From DAIOEK01 sp964648485 (GTDB lineage: Bacteria > Chloroflexota > Anaerolineae > Anaerolineales > Anaerolineaceae): 55,429 bases of DNA. The notes below the pieces were generated by a model. It saw only the letters and a list, made by a program, of their open reading frames with translations. It was not told the DNA's origin and did no database searches. Position numbers and translations under genes: made by a program. Where the stretch lies: contig CAZYOF010000022.1 in NCBI GenBank assembly GCA_964648485.1, forward strand, positions 1 through 55,429, in the 5' to 3' direction. Shown here piece by piece: positions 1-11,489 of the stretch (positions within the stretch are counted from its first letter, which is position 1; every line of letters starts with the position of its first letter).

Positions 1-1191
<1,191 letters not shown>

Positions 1192-1337
1192 TATGGAGTT
1201 CTGAGTAAAAGTCTACGGACCGGCACTCTACTCTATGTAAAACCGAAAAACAAATCCTCATACGGATGTGGTGAGGTCTGGTTTTGAACGAAGTGATACT
1301 TCTTATCACTCCTCAGTTGTTAAGGGGAGTTGACCAT

Positions 1338-1411
1338 GGGCCTTTAGCTCAGTTGGTTAGAGCGTGCCTCTGATAAGGGCAAGGTCTCAGGTTCGAGCCC
1401 TGAAAGGCCCA
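1338..1411 (+). tRNA. tRNA-Ile (anticodon GAT)
   Basis: Cloverleaf in the 16S-23S spacer. Acceptor GGGCCTT pairs with AAGGCCC, the anticodon loop is CTGATAA giving GAT, and the T-loop TTCGAGC sits in a clean stem. The CCA end is not encoded (discriminator A is followed by CTG). It is co-transcribed with the rRNAs and released by RNase P and 3' processing. Confidence 0.96.
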
Positions 1412-1428
1412 CTGACCCTGGAATGACC

Positions 1429-1501
1429 GGGGATGTAGCTTAGTTGGGAGAGCGCCGCCTTTGCACGGCGGAGGTCAGGGGTTCGAATCCCCTCATCTCC
1501 A
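1429..1501 (+). tRNA. tRNA-Ala (anticodon TGC)
   Basis: Second spacer tRNA, 17 nt after tRNA-Ile. Acceptor GGGGATG pairs with CATCTCC (with one wobble), anticodon stem CGCCG/CGGCG with loop containing TGC, T-arm AGGGGTTCGAATCCCCT. No encoded CCA. The Ile-Ala order is the classical bacterial spacer arrangement. Confidence 0.96.
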
Positions 1502-1828
1502 CAAGCTACTTGTACCGCAGGAGAACACTGCTGAATTTGAAAAAAAGCAACTCGATCTCTTAGAAGTAAATGGCAAATGCCAGGAAGGTCTTCGACCCGG
1601 CAGATTGCCGGGTCGGTTTGTGTCAAAATAGAATAGGTTGCACGATGACTCCTGGTGCTTCTGATCTCAGATGAGGATCACCCGGAGCCGGGTAACCGGC
1701 GGTAACAACTGTACATTAATAATTGAATAGTGATGATGTAGGCCAATTTTGAAAAGCATTTCATGCGATCAAAAATTGTAGAAATTAAGTTGATGTGAGA
1801 ATGAAGAAGTATCGAATTCTCCGCATCA
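1502..1828 (+). other. 16S-23S internal transcribed spacer, second part
   Basis: This stretch of about 327 nt holds no credible protein gene. It contains a perfect 10-bp hairpin at 1593-1615 (CGACCCGGCA, GAT loop, TGCCGGGTCG) followed by GTTTGTG, a smaller hairpin around 1679-1693 (ACCCG/CGGGT), and then the 5' strand of the 23S processing stalk (1722 onward). The hairpins are seen directly; a role in folding or processing of the precursor is inference. Confidence 0.7.
1722..1740 (+). repeat. Inverted repeat, 5' strand of 23S precursor processing stalk
   Basis: ATTGAATAGTGATGATGTA is complementary in 18 of 19 positions to 4850-4868 beyond the 23S 3' end. Further complementarity lies inside it (about 1785-1830 with about 4795-4840, for example TTGATGT with ACATCAA and CCGCATCACGT with ACGTGATGTGG). 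Together they bring the two ends of pre-23S into a long double helix, the usual substrate of RNase III. Confidence 0.8.
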
Positions 1829-4797
<2,969 letters not shown>

Positions 4798-4849
4798 TGA
4801 TGTGGAGAACTCGGTACTCCTTCTTACATAACATCAATTTTTCTAAACC

Positions 4850-4868
4850 TATATCATCACTATTCAAT
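4850..4868 (+). repeat. Inverted repeat, 3' strand of 23S precursor processing stalk
   Basis: TATATCATCACTATTCAAT pairs with 1722-1740 (one mismatch across 19 positions). It lies between the 23S 3' end and 5S rRNA and closes the pre-23S stalk. Confidence 0.8.
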
Positions 4869-4887
4869 CCGACTTTGTAAATAAAGT

Positions 4888-5007
4888 CTCTTGGTGATTG
4901 GAGCGGTAAGGGTACACCCGGTAACATCTCGAACCCGGTCGTTAAGCTTACCAGCGCCGATGGTACTTGGAGGGCGACTTCCTGGGAGAGTAGGTCATTG
5001 CCAAGAG
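4888..5007 (+). rRNA. rrf: 5S ribosomal RNA
   Basis: About 120 nt, with terminal stem CTCTTGG pairing with CCAAGAG, the conserved ACACCCGGTAACATCTCGAACCC loop region and the 3' GGGAGAGTAGGTCATTGCC. Last gene of the rRNA operon; followed 30 nt later by an intrinsic terminator. Confidence 0.95.
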
Positions 5008-5037
5008 GCTTTTATTTATTAAATTGCTCTACAAAAT

Positions 5038-5065
5038 AACATCCGGCTCAATGGAACCGGATGTT
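5038..5065. terminator. Bidirectional terminator between the rRNA operon and the kinase gene
   Basis: Stem AACATCCGG/CCGGATGTT with a 10-nt loop, followed by TTTAATTTAATT on the plus strand and preceded by an A-rich run, so it also gives a U-tract on the minus strand. It ends the rRNA operon and the convergent kinase gene, whose stop codon is 6 nt away. Confidence 0.8.
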
Positions 5066-5070
5066 TTAAT

Positions 5071-6426
5071 TTAATTCGATTTTGGCAATCTAATCGTTAT
5101 TGCCGTCCCTTCCCCTGTTTCACTTTCTGCGTAAATTTGCCCGCCGTGCTGCTCGATGATTGACTTTGCAATTGCCAATCCTAATCCTGATCCGCCATTC
5201 TCCCGCTGCCTTGATTTATCCGCACGGTATAACCGGTCAAATATTTTATCCAGGTCCTCATGGGCAATACCCCTTCCTGTATCTTTAACGATTATTTCAA
5301 TTTCGCTACCGGTTTCTTTCCCGATAATAAATATACTTCCCCCTGCCGGTGTTCCATGCAGTGCATTTTCTACAAGATTACTCAAAACCTGAATCATCCT
5401 GTTCGCGTCAATCTTTATCTGTGGAAGTGTCTCTTCCGAATCCAGGTGCAGATTAATCCCCAGAGATTTTGCCTGGTAATCAAATAAAATAAACACCTCG
5501 TTCAATAAACTATGAACAGAAACATCTCTTAAATCCAGCTTGAGTTCCCCGGCATCTGATAAAGCCAGTGTTCGTAGATCATTTACCAGATGATCAAGCC
5601 GAATTGCTTCATCCCTGATAATTTCAACAGTATCTCGGTTGGCAGGTAGAACTCCATCATGGATTCCTTCTGCGTGACCCAGAATGATGCTGATGGGTGT
5701 GCGTAATTCATGGGCAATATCGGCAGTCATCTGTTTTCGTGACTGCATCAACTGGCGCAATTGAGCGGTCATTTCATTAAATACCCTGGCGAGTTCACCT
5801 AGTTCATCAGACGATCGTACTTTTACCTGCTGGGTCAGGTCGCCTTTGGCCACCTGTTTTGCTGCTGCAGTGAGTTCCCTTAGTGATTTTGTGATCCACC
5901 GCGAAAAGAAGATACCGATAATGAGGGTTATTCCCAGCCCGATGACACCACTACCCATCATGATAAATCTGACCCGGTCCAGAAAACGGGGTGTATCTTC
6001 CTCTGGTCGTGGCACAGGTGAGCGGATATCCAGGTAACCAGCCACAACACTATCCACAGTGATGGGTATCGACCGGCTGTAATCCATTTGAAGTAAGTAG
6101 TCACCGGTTTTATAAAAACCGCTCGGCAACACCACCTTGCGATTCTGGTCAGACAGGGTGAATGGTAGAGGCGGAGCAATCTTTGGATCAGTGGGAATCT
6201 TCAACTGTGTATATAAATCTTCCACGGTATTCTCAACACCATCCCAGGAGCGGTTTTCCCGATAAAATCCAATAAAATGTTCGGCAATAGCTGTACGGTC
6301 CAGATTCAGTAGATACGCATTAAATTCCCTGTCTGCCCCGCGCTGACTGATCAGAATCACAACTCCAACTGTGATCACCCCAATGATCAATATTGCCAGA
6401 ATTAATTTTGATGTAAGACTCTTCAT
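5071..6426 (-). CDS. Membrane sensor histidine kinase (HAMP-HisKA-HATPase, BaeS-like)
   Basis: A 451-residue orthodox sensor kinase. Membrane segment 1 is at about residues 8-27, an extracytoplasmic sensor of about 125 residues follows, and membrane segment 2 is at about 156-176. A HAMP linker runs to about 230. The HisKA motif IAHELRTP has the phospho-acceptor His239; the N-box Asn is near 354, G1 DTGRGI at 382-387 and G2 GSGLGL at 412-417. It autophosphorylates and passes phosphate to the response regulator encoded just upstream, with which it overlaps by 4 nt (ATGA), so the two are translationally coupled. The efflux operon just beyond the regulator gene suggests, but does not prove, that the pair senses envelope or drug stress. 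The ligand cannot be read from the sequence. Confidence 0.93.
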   Translation of the reverse strand: MKSLTSKLILAILIIGVITVGVVILISQRGADREFNAYLLNLDRTAIAEHFIGFYRENRSWDGVENTVEDLYTQLKIPTDPKIAPPLPFTLSDQNRKVVLPSGFYKTGDYLLQMDYSRSIPITVDSVVAGYLDIRSPVPRPEEDTPRFLDRVRFIMMGSGVIGLGITLIIGIFFSRWITKSLRELTAAAKQVAKGDLTQQVKVRSSDELGELARVFNEMTAQLRQLMQSRKQMTADIAHELRTPISIILGHAEGIHDGVLPANRDTVEIIRDEAIRLDHLVNDLRTLALSDAGELKLDLRDVSVHSLLNEVFILFDYQAKSLGINLHLDSEETLPQIKIDANRMIQVLSNLVENALHGTPAGGSIFIIGKETGSEIEIIVKDTGRGIAHEDLDKIFDRLYRADKSRQRENGGSGLGLAIAKSIIEQHGGQIYAESETGEGTAITIRLPKSN

Positions 6427-7115
6427 GGAACAGAGCTCCGGGTAAAACGATACCCGACACCATAAATAGTTTCAATGTATTGTGGATATTGAGAGTTCTT
6501 TTTTAATTTCGCACGCAGATTTTTAATATGAAGATCGATTGTTCGCTCGTACCCTTCATAACGAACTCCTTGCAATGCATCAAGTAAATCCATCCGGGTA
6601 AATACTTTGCCGGGAGCCGATAACAGCGTGGCAAGGATGGCGAACTCAGAAGGTGTAAGGTCAATAAAATGATCTCTGACTAAAACTGTATGCGATTCTA
6701 TATCCAGAGTAATATCGGCTGCTTGAAAAATCGTTTCATGAATATTCTGTTGAAAATTTCTTCGTAATACTGCACGTACCCTTGCCATCAGTTCCCGCGG
6801 GTAAAAAGGTTTGGTGATGTAATCATCTGCACCCAGCTCTAATCCGACCACCTTTTCATCTTCATCCACTTTTGCTGTGAGAAATATGACCGGTGCAGAG
6901 CTTTCTTTTCGGAACTCCCGCAAGAATGAATAACCATCCATCTCTGGCATCATAATATCAAGAATAACAAGGTCGAACTCTTCTCTTTTTGCCAGAGATA
7001 GCCCTTCCACTCCGTTGAGAGCACAATTTACAATAAAGCCTTCCTTTTCAAGGTAAGCTTTCACCAGGCTGGTTATGTGTTCTTCGTCATCCAACACAAG
7101 TATTTTTTTTGCCAT
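6423..7115 (-). CDS. OmpR/PhoB-family response regulator
   Basis: A 230-residue DNA-binding response regulator. The receiver domain (1-120) has the acidic pocket around Asp10, phospho-acceptor Asp53 (LDIMMPEMDG), Thr80 and Lys102 (TKPF). The C-terminal winged helix (about 130-227) carries the family signature TPSEFAIL and ends in YGVGYRF. It is the partner of the overlapping kinase gene downstream. It starts about 66 nt after the terminator of the efflux operon, so it is probably transcribed from its own promoter; TTGACT and TATGAT elements are visible upstream but their spacing is short. Likely targets include the neighbouring macAB-like operon (inference). Confidence 0.94.
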   Translation of the reverse strand: MAKKILVLDDEEHITSLVKAYLEKEGFIVNCALNGVEGLSLAKREEFDLVILDIMMPEMDGYSFLREFRKESSAPVIFLTAKVDEDEKVVGLELGADDYITKPFYPRELMARVRAVLRRNFQQNIHETIFQAADITLDIESHTVLVRDHFIDLTPSEFAILATLLSAPGKVFTRMDLLDALQGVRYEGYERTIDLHIKNLRAKLKKNSQYPQYIETIYGVGYRFTRSSVP

Positions 7116-7181
7116 ACAATCCTCAAAGCTTTTTCACTTATCTTCTATCATAACGGATATTTTCGCAGTCAATCCATATGA

Positions 7182-7216
7182 AAACCCTGCCAGAGATGAA
7201 TCTTACTGGCAGGGTT
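7182..7216 (-). terminator. Intrinsic terminator of the efflux operon
   Basis: On the minus strand, AACCCTGCCA pairs perfectly with TGGCAGGGTT and is followed by TTTCAT. It lies 10 nt after the stop codon of the lipoprotein gene and before the response regulator gene, separating the two transcription units. Confidence 0.8.
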
Positions 7217-7225
7217 CAAACTTAT

Positions 7226-7888
7226 TTACTCATTGACTCGCGTCCCCAGAAGGCTAATAAGGGGATCCAGTAACTGGTTGACTACCATATTTGTGCCAGA
7301 AATTCTGTTGGTGCTCGTATTGGTAGAATTGGTCTGGCTGCCAGATGCCATATCAGGGGGCACAGCACCACCATCTGGAGGCATGCCACCACCCAGCATC
7401 ATACCACCGCCACCGGGCATTCCGCTGCCAAACCCGCCCCCGCTTTCGGTTGATCTGCTTGAGGAGGACTCTCTGGCAACTCCGTTAGAGCCATATTCCA
7501 TCACCACAGTTCGGATATCTTCCAGTGACAAATTCATTGACTCAATGGCGCTCAACTGCGCTGCGGTCATGTTTTCTTTTACCTGCCGGATGAGGGCTTC
7601 CTTTTCTTCATCTGCGGCACTGTCTCTACTTGTTAATTCTTTATACCCCTGCCAGAGAAAAAGCAGCTCTGTTGCCTGTTGCGGTTGGATAGCGTTTTCA
7701 GTTCCTTCCAGTTTGAATGTGCCCACTACCAATTGTGACAGCTCCGGGATTGTCTCTACATTGTTCGCTGAACCTGTGGTTGTTCCAGTTACTGACTGGG
7801 AACTAACAGGAGAGCTGTTATTTCCGGCGCATCCTGTCATGATTAGTAAAATGATCCCCAGAAAGATGATTTTATAAAAAGATTTCAT
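7226..7888 (-). CDS. Gly-rich lipoprotein of the efflux operon
   Basis: A 220-residue protein of unknown function. A lipobox (MTGC) predicts cleavage before Cys20 and a lipid-anchored protein on the outer face of the membrane. A helical, charged middle (about 60-135) resembles small periplasmic sensor or adaptor domains. It is followed by a low-complexity Gly/Met/Pro segment with repeated GGG, GGM and GGGMP blocks and then a Ser/Asn-rich stretch. The start is supported by AGGAGA 6 nt before the ATG. It is the last gene of the adaptor-ATPase-permease operon and stands 15 nt after the permease, which argues for a role in transport or in sensing its load. No catalytic motif is visible. Confidence 0.8.
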   Translation of the reverse strand: MKSFYKIIFLGIILLIMTGCAGNNSSPVSSQSVTGTTTGSANNVETIPELSQLVVGTFKLEGTENAIQPQQATELLFLWQGYKELTSRDSAADEEKEALIRQVKENMTAAQLSAIESMNLSLEDIRTVVMEYGSNGVARESSSSRSTESGGGFGSGMPGGGGMMLGGGMPPDGGAVPPDMASGSQTNSTNTSTNRISGTNMVVNQLLDPLISLLGTRVNE

Positions 7889-7903
7889 ATTTTATCTCCT
7901 GAT

Positions 7904-9136
7904 TTATTCGTAGCGAAGTGCGTCGATCGGGTCGAGTTTTGAAGCCTGATTGGCGGGGAAAAATCCAAAAAATATTCCGACAACCGCAGCTGAGACAAAT
8001 GCCAGCAGGATGGATGAAGGCACCACAACAGTTCGCATATCGCTCAAGTGACCGAATAGAGTAGACCCTGTGATTCCGGTGAGAATGCCAATCAAACCGC
8101 CAACCAGGCTGAGCAGTAATGCTTCCATTAAGAATTGCAGCCTAATATCGTTGGGTGTCGCGCCAACCGACTGCCTGATACCGATCTCGCGTGTTCTTTC
8201 TGTCACACTGACCATCATAATATTCATAATCCCGATACCGCCCACGATGAGTGATACACCAGCTACCCACGAAAGCAGAGATCGAAAAGCTGCCGTGGTG
8301 GATTCCCTTGTTTCGATGATGTCTTGTTGTGTAGAGATACTAAAATCAGCTTCATCAGTGGTAACATCATGCCTCTTCGCCAGCAGCAATGTGATCTGTT
8401 GCTGAACCTTTTCCAACGTGGTGCTGCTATCAATTTCCACAACAATCTGGTTTACCCGATCCCCAATGATCCTGGAAAACTGCGTGGGGACAAATTTTTG
8501 AAAAAGTACCGTAATGGGCATAAACAATTGCGCATCGTAATCCACATTGCCTACGGTTCCCTTCTCTGCCATTACGCCGATAACGGTAAGCCTTGTTCCC
8601 CCCACGTTGATGGTAGAGCCAATCGGGTCACCGGAACCAAAAAGTTCCTGCGCTAGATCGTATCCCAGAATGGCAACTTTCTTCTTTCGATCCAGGTCGT
8701 TCATATTAAAGAACCGCCCATTCGCAAGGTCCATATCTCTTACCGAAGGGAAATCTGGAGTTGTACCAAGAAGGGTTACATCATCTAATGAGTTGTTGTC
8801 TGATTTTACAGTGGCAGTAGAGCTCTGATCCACAACCACGCCCGCCACACCCGAAACCTGCTCTTGAATTGCCCAGGCATCTTCATATACCAGACCGCCT
8901 TCCATTGGACCCATTGCCCTGCTTCCGCTGCGAGAAAAACTGGATCGAACATACAACAGGTTGGATCCCAACCCTTCAATCTGTTCCTTGATAGTTGCCT
9001 CAGTGCCGGCACTGATGGAAATCATGATAATCACAGCAGAGACACCGATAATGATTCCCAGCATTGTGAGCAGAGACCTGACTTTATTTTTCTGTAAGGC
9101 TTCTGCGGCAATTCTGAAGAGTTCAAAGAATCGCAT
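7904..9136 (-). CDS. MacB-like ABC transporter permease (FtsX domain)
   Basis: A 410-residue permease. One N-terminal membrane helix (about residues 15-37) follows an amphipathic start. A large periplasmic MacB_PCD-type domain spans about 40-280. Three C-terminal helices of the FtsX domain contain the conserved VTERTREIGIRQSVGAT loop. I chose the ATG at 9136 rather than one seven codons upstream because AAGGAGGT lies 5 nt before it. It overlaps the ATPase gene by 14 nt. Unlike E. coli MacB, the ATPase is a separate protein, as is usual in Gram-positive and Chloroflexota systems. It probably drives mechanotransmission-type export of a peptide, lipid or drug together with the adaptor. Confidence 0.93.
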   Translation of the reverse strand: MRFFELFRIAAEALQKNKVRSLLTMLGIIIGVSAVIIMISISAGTEATIKEQIEGLGSNLLYVRSSFSRSGSRAMGPMEGGLVYEDAWAIQEQVSGVAGVVVDQSSTATVKSDNNSLDDVTLLGTTPDFPSVRDMDLANGRFFNMNDLDRKKKVAILGYDLAQELFGSGDPIGSTINVGGTRLTVIGVMAEKGTVGNVDYDAQLFMPITVLFQKFVPTQFSRIIGDRVNQIVVEIDSSTTLEKVQQQITLLLAKRHDVTTDEADFSISTQQDIIETRESTTAAFRSLLSWVAGVSLIVGGIGIMNIMMVSVTERTREIGIRQSVGATPNDIRLQFLMEALLLSLVGGLIGILTGITGSTLFGHLSDMRTVVVPSSILLAFVSAAVVGIFFGFFPANQASKLDPIDALRYE

Positions 9137-9869
9137 CAGCCACCTCCTTCTCATCATGTCTTATCGGATGTTCGTTTCGGGTAATTCTGCTGATCAATCC
9201 ATCTGCCAGATGTATGATCCGTTGTGTGTGTGCTGCAATTTTTGCGTCATGGGTTACCATCACAATGGTGGACCCATCATCATGCAACTTGTGCAGCAGA
9301 TTCATGACCTCCACGCCTGATTTACTATCGAGGTTTCCGGTAGGCTCATCCGCAATGATGAGCTTGGGTTGGTTGATAAGCGCTCTGGCAATAGCCACCC
9401 TTTGCTGTTGTCCCCCGGATAGTTCCTGCGGTTGATGATGGATACGGTCTGCAAGTCCCACCAGGTTAAGCATTCTGGTTGCAATTGCTTCACTTTCTTC
9501 CCTGCTGATGTAATTGTGCCGGTTGTACACCTGTGTCAACATCACATTACGTAAAGCAGAAGTTCGCGAAAGCAGGTTGTAAGCCTGAAATATAAAACCC
9601 AATTTCTGATTACGAATGGCAGCAAGTTCATTTTTATTCAAATTACTGATATCTTCTCCATCCAGAATGTATTGACCAGATGTTGGTCTGGAAAGGCAGC
9701 CCAAAATATGCATGAGAGTGCTCTTACCAGATCCTGATGGACCCATGATGGCAACAAATTCACCTTCGTGTATGGTCAGACTCACACCATCCAACGCCGC
9801 AACTGTTGCGTCGCCCATACCGTAATGTTTTTTGATATCAATCGTTTCAATAATGGTTTCTGTGGTCAT
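9123..9869 (-). CDS. ABC transporter ATP-binding protein (MacB/LolD type)
   Basis: A 248-residue ATPase with Walker A GPSGSGKST at about 43-51, Q-loop, signature LSGGQQQR, Walker B LIIADEP and an H-loop in VMVTHD. The D-loop sequence (GNLDS) and overall length match the LolD/MacB/FtsE class. The ATG at 9869 overlaps the adaptor stop codon by one base (TGATG). GGAGA lies 8 nt upstream. It powers the permease encoded directly downstream. The C-terminal tail beyond the core fold (about 225-248) is charged and has no recognised motif. Confidence 0.95.
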   Translation of the reverse strand: MTTETIIETIDIKKHYGMGDATVAALDGVSLTIHEGEFVAIMGPSGSGKSTLMHILGCLSRPTSGQYILDGEDISNLNKNELAAIRNQKLGFIFQAYNLLSRTSALRNVMLTQVYNRHNYISREESEAIATRMLNLVGLADRIHHQPQELSGGQQQRVAIARALINQPKLIIADEPTGNLDSKSGVEVMNLLHKLHDDGSTIVMVTHDAKIAAHTQRIIHLADGLISRITRNEHPIRHDEKEVADAIL

Positions 9870-11329
9870 CAATTTGTCTCCAGTAACCCGGTAGAAACGA
9901 CATCCCCGACTTTGAGTCCTGAGATAACCTGGGCATTGATGCTGTCCATGATGCCGATTTCAACCCTGGTAAATGTGAGCGCGCCATTGTTGCGCACAAA
10001 TACTCCATACACACCCGGGCTTACCTCATGCAGCGCATCAACCGATACCAGGGCAGAATTCCTCGCTTCGCCACCAATCACATCGACTGAAGCATTGAGA
10101 CCCAGCATCAGGTTGTTTTTCAGAGCCTCTGAGATATTCTCCAACTGTGCCAGACCCTTTACCAGGGTAGTATTGTTCTCTGATACCAGTGTTGGGCTGA
10201 CATGGGTTACCTCACCCGTGTAGGTGTTGTCTGGCAAGGAATCAAAAACTACCTCCACGGGATAACCAACCGCCACATTATCCCAGTCTTCTTCATCCAG
10301 GTAAAACTCCATCTGTGGGATTGAATTATCCGCAATCTCAATGACCGCGTCACTACCGACATTATCCCCTTCACTGATAGATACGGATGTTACCAGTCCG
10401 GATATGGGTGAAATGATGGTAGTCTGGTCCAGTGCTTCATTTGCTGTTTCTACTGCCTGCTTTGCTTCCTCAAAAGCGGTGAGATCTGCTCCGGTTGCAT
10501 CTGCCGGTATTTCTTCTCCCTTGAGTGCTGCTACATAATTGGTCTGTTCCTTTACGGCTTCCACAGCATAACGGTAGGCATACCATGCTGATGCGATATC
10601 TGCTTCTGTCGGCTTGGCGATATAAGTTACCCTCTTCCCGGCGCTGTTTCGTTCAGTAACGGTAAAGTATTCCTTTAGAAATTCATTTTCCCAGTAGTAC
10701 CATGCTGATTTTAAATTTCGTTCCGCCTGAGCAACATCTGCTTCTGCTTTGGTTACAGCCTGAGTATTTTCTTCGCTGGGCGAATTTTGTGCCAGGGCTG
10801 TGGCTTCATCCAGAGCCTGTTGCGCTGCATCCAATCTGAGCTGGCGGTTGAAAACCTGTGAGCTGATGAGAGAGGTGAGTGTATTGGTGGTGCTATTCAC
10901 AGTAACTTTTGCGTCTGCCAGTGTTTGTTCTGCCAGAGCGATGGCAGCGGGTGATACCATTTCTGCAAGGTTGCGGACCGCCTGGTTGTATTCGATCTGG
11001 AGCGTGGTACTATCGAGTTCAGCCAGCACCTGGCCAGCCTCCACCTTGTCTCCCTCTTTTACATACACTTTGGACACCTTGCCACTGGTATTAAAGCCCA
11101 AACTTGCAGTGGATACGGCTGTCAAAGAACCGGTCCCGCTGGCATATAAGATCAGGTCTCCATTTTTTACTATCGTTGTGTTGAGTGTTGCCTGATCTGC
11201 AGGTTCACTCCGGCTTATGCCATAACGGCTGTATGCGTACGCTCCACCTCCCACCAGAATGGCTGCGATGGTGGTTCCTGTAATGATTTTTTGTACATTG
11301 ATTTTTCGTGTATTGTTGGGGTTCTTCAT
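9869..11329 (-). CDS. Periplasmic adaptor (membrane fusion) protein, MacA/HlyD family
   Basis: A 486-residue efflux adaptor. An N-terminal membrane anchor lies at about residues 14-33. A lipoyl-like half-motif (VYVKEGDKVEAGQVLAELD) follows, then a long Ala/Glu-rich coiled-coil hairpin (about 110-275), the second lipoyl half (ISPISGLVTSVSISEGDNV), and beta-barrel and membrane-proximal domains. I chose the ATG at 11329; an in-frame TTG seven codons earlier lacks support, while AAAGGAAG lies upstream of the ATG. The hairpin is longer than in E. coli MacA, perhaps adapted to a cell envelope without a TolC-type partner. First gene of the adaptor-ATPase-permease-lipoprotein operon. Confidence 0.92.
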   Translation of the reverse strand: MKNPNNTRKINVQKIITGTTIAAILVGGGAYAYSRYGISRSEPADQATLNTTIVKNGDLILYASGTGSLTAVSTASLGFNTSGKVSKVYVKEGDKVEAGQVLAELDSTTLQIEYNQAVRNLAEMVSPAAIALAEQTLADAKVTVNSTTNTLTSLISSQVFNRQLRLDAAQQALDEATALAQNSPSEENTQAVTKAEADVAQAERNLKSAWYYWENEFLKEYFTVTERNSAGKRVTYIAKPTEADIASAWYAYRYAVEAVKEQTNYVAALKGEEIPADATGADLTAFEEAKQAVETANEALDQTTIISPISGLVTSVSISEGDNVGSDAVIEIADNSIPQMEFYLDEEDWDNVAVGYPVEVVFDSLPDNTYTGEVTHVSPTLVSENNTTLVKGLAQLENISEALKNNLMLGLNASVDVIGGEARNSALVSVDALHEVSPGVYGVFVRNNGALTFTRVEIGIMDSINAQVISGLKVGDVVSTGLLETN

Positions 11330-11445
11330 ACCTGTTCTTCTTCCTTTCAAAGGATTGCCTGATGCAACAATTTGATGGTATCGAAAGCTTGTGAAGAGTT
11401 ATTAATGGGATTGTGTAGAAATTATGTGGATTATTAAACGAAAAA

Positions 11446-11461
11446 CGCGGGCATGCCCGCG
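11446..11461 (-). terminator. Intrinsic terminator of the acyl-CoA synthetase gene
   Basis: Perfect palindrome CGCGGGCATGCCCGCG followed on the minus strand by TTTTTCG. It is placed 28 nt after the stop codon of the synthetase gene and before the efflux operon. Confidence 0.85.
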
Positions 11462-11489
11462 TCATATTCGAATTCCCTGAGATGAGAAG

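Noticed and set aside
7233..7877. Long Pro/Ser-rich frame antisense to the Gly-rich lipoprotein
   Set aside because: It is the mirror of a Gly-rich coding sequence; the sense frame has a lipobox, a Shine-Dalgarno site and operon context.
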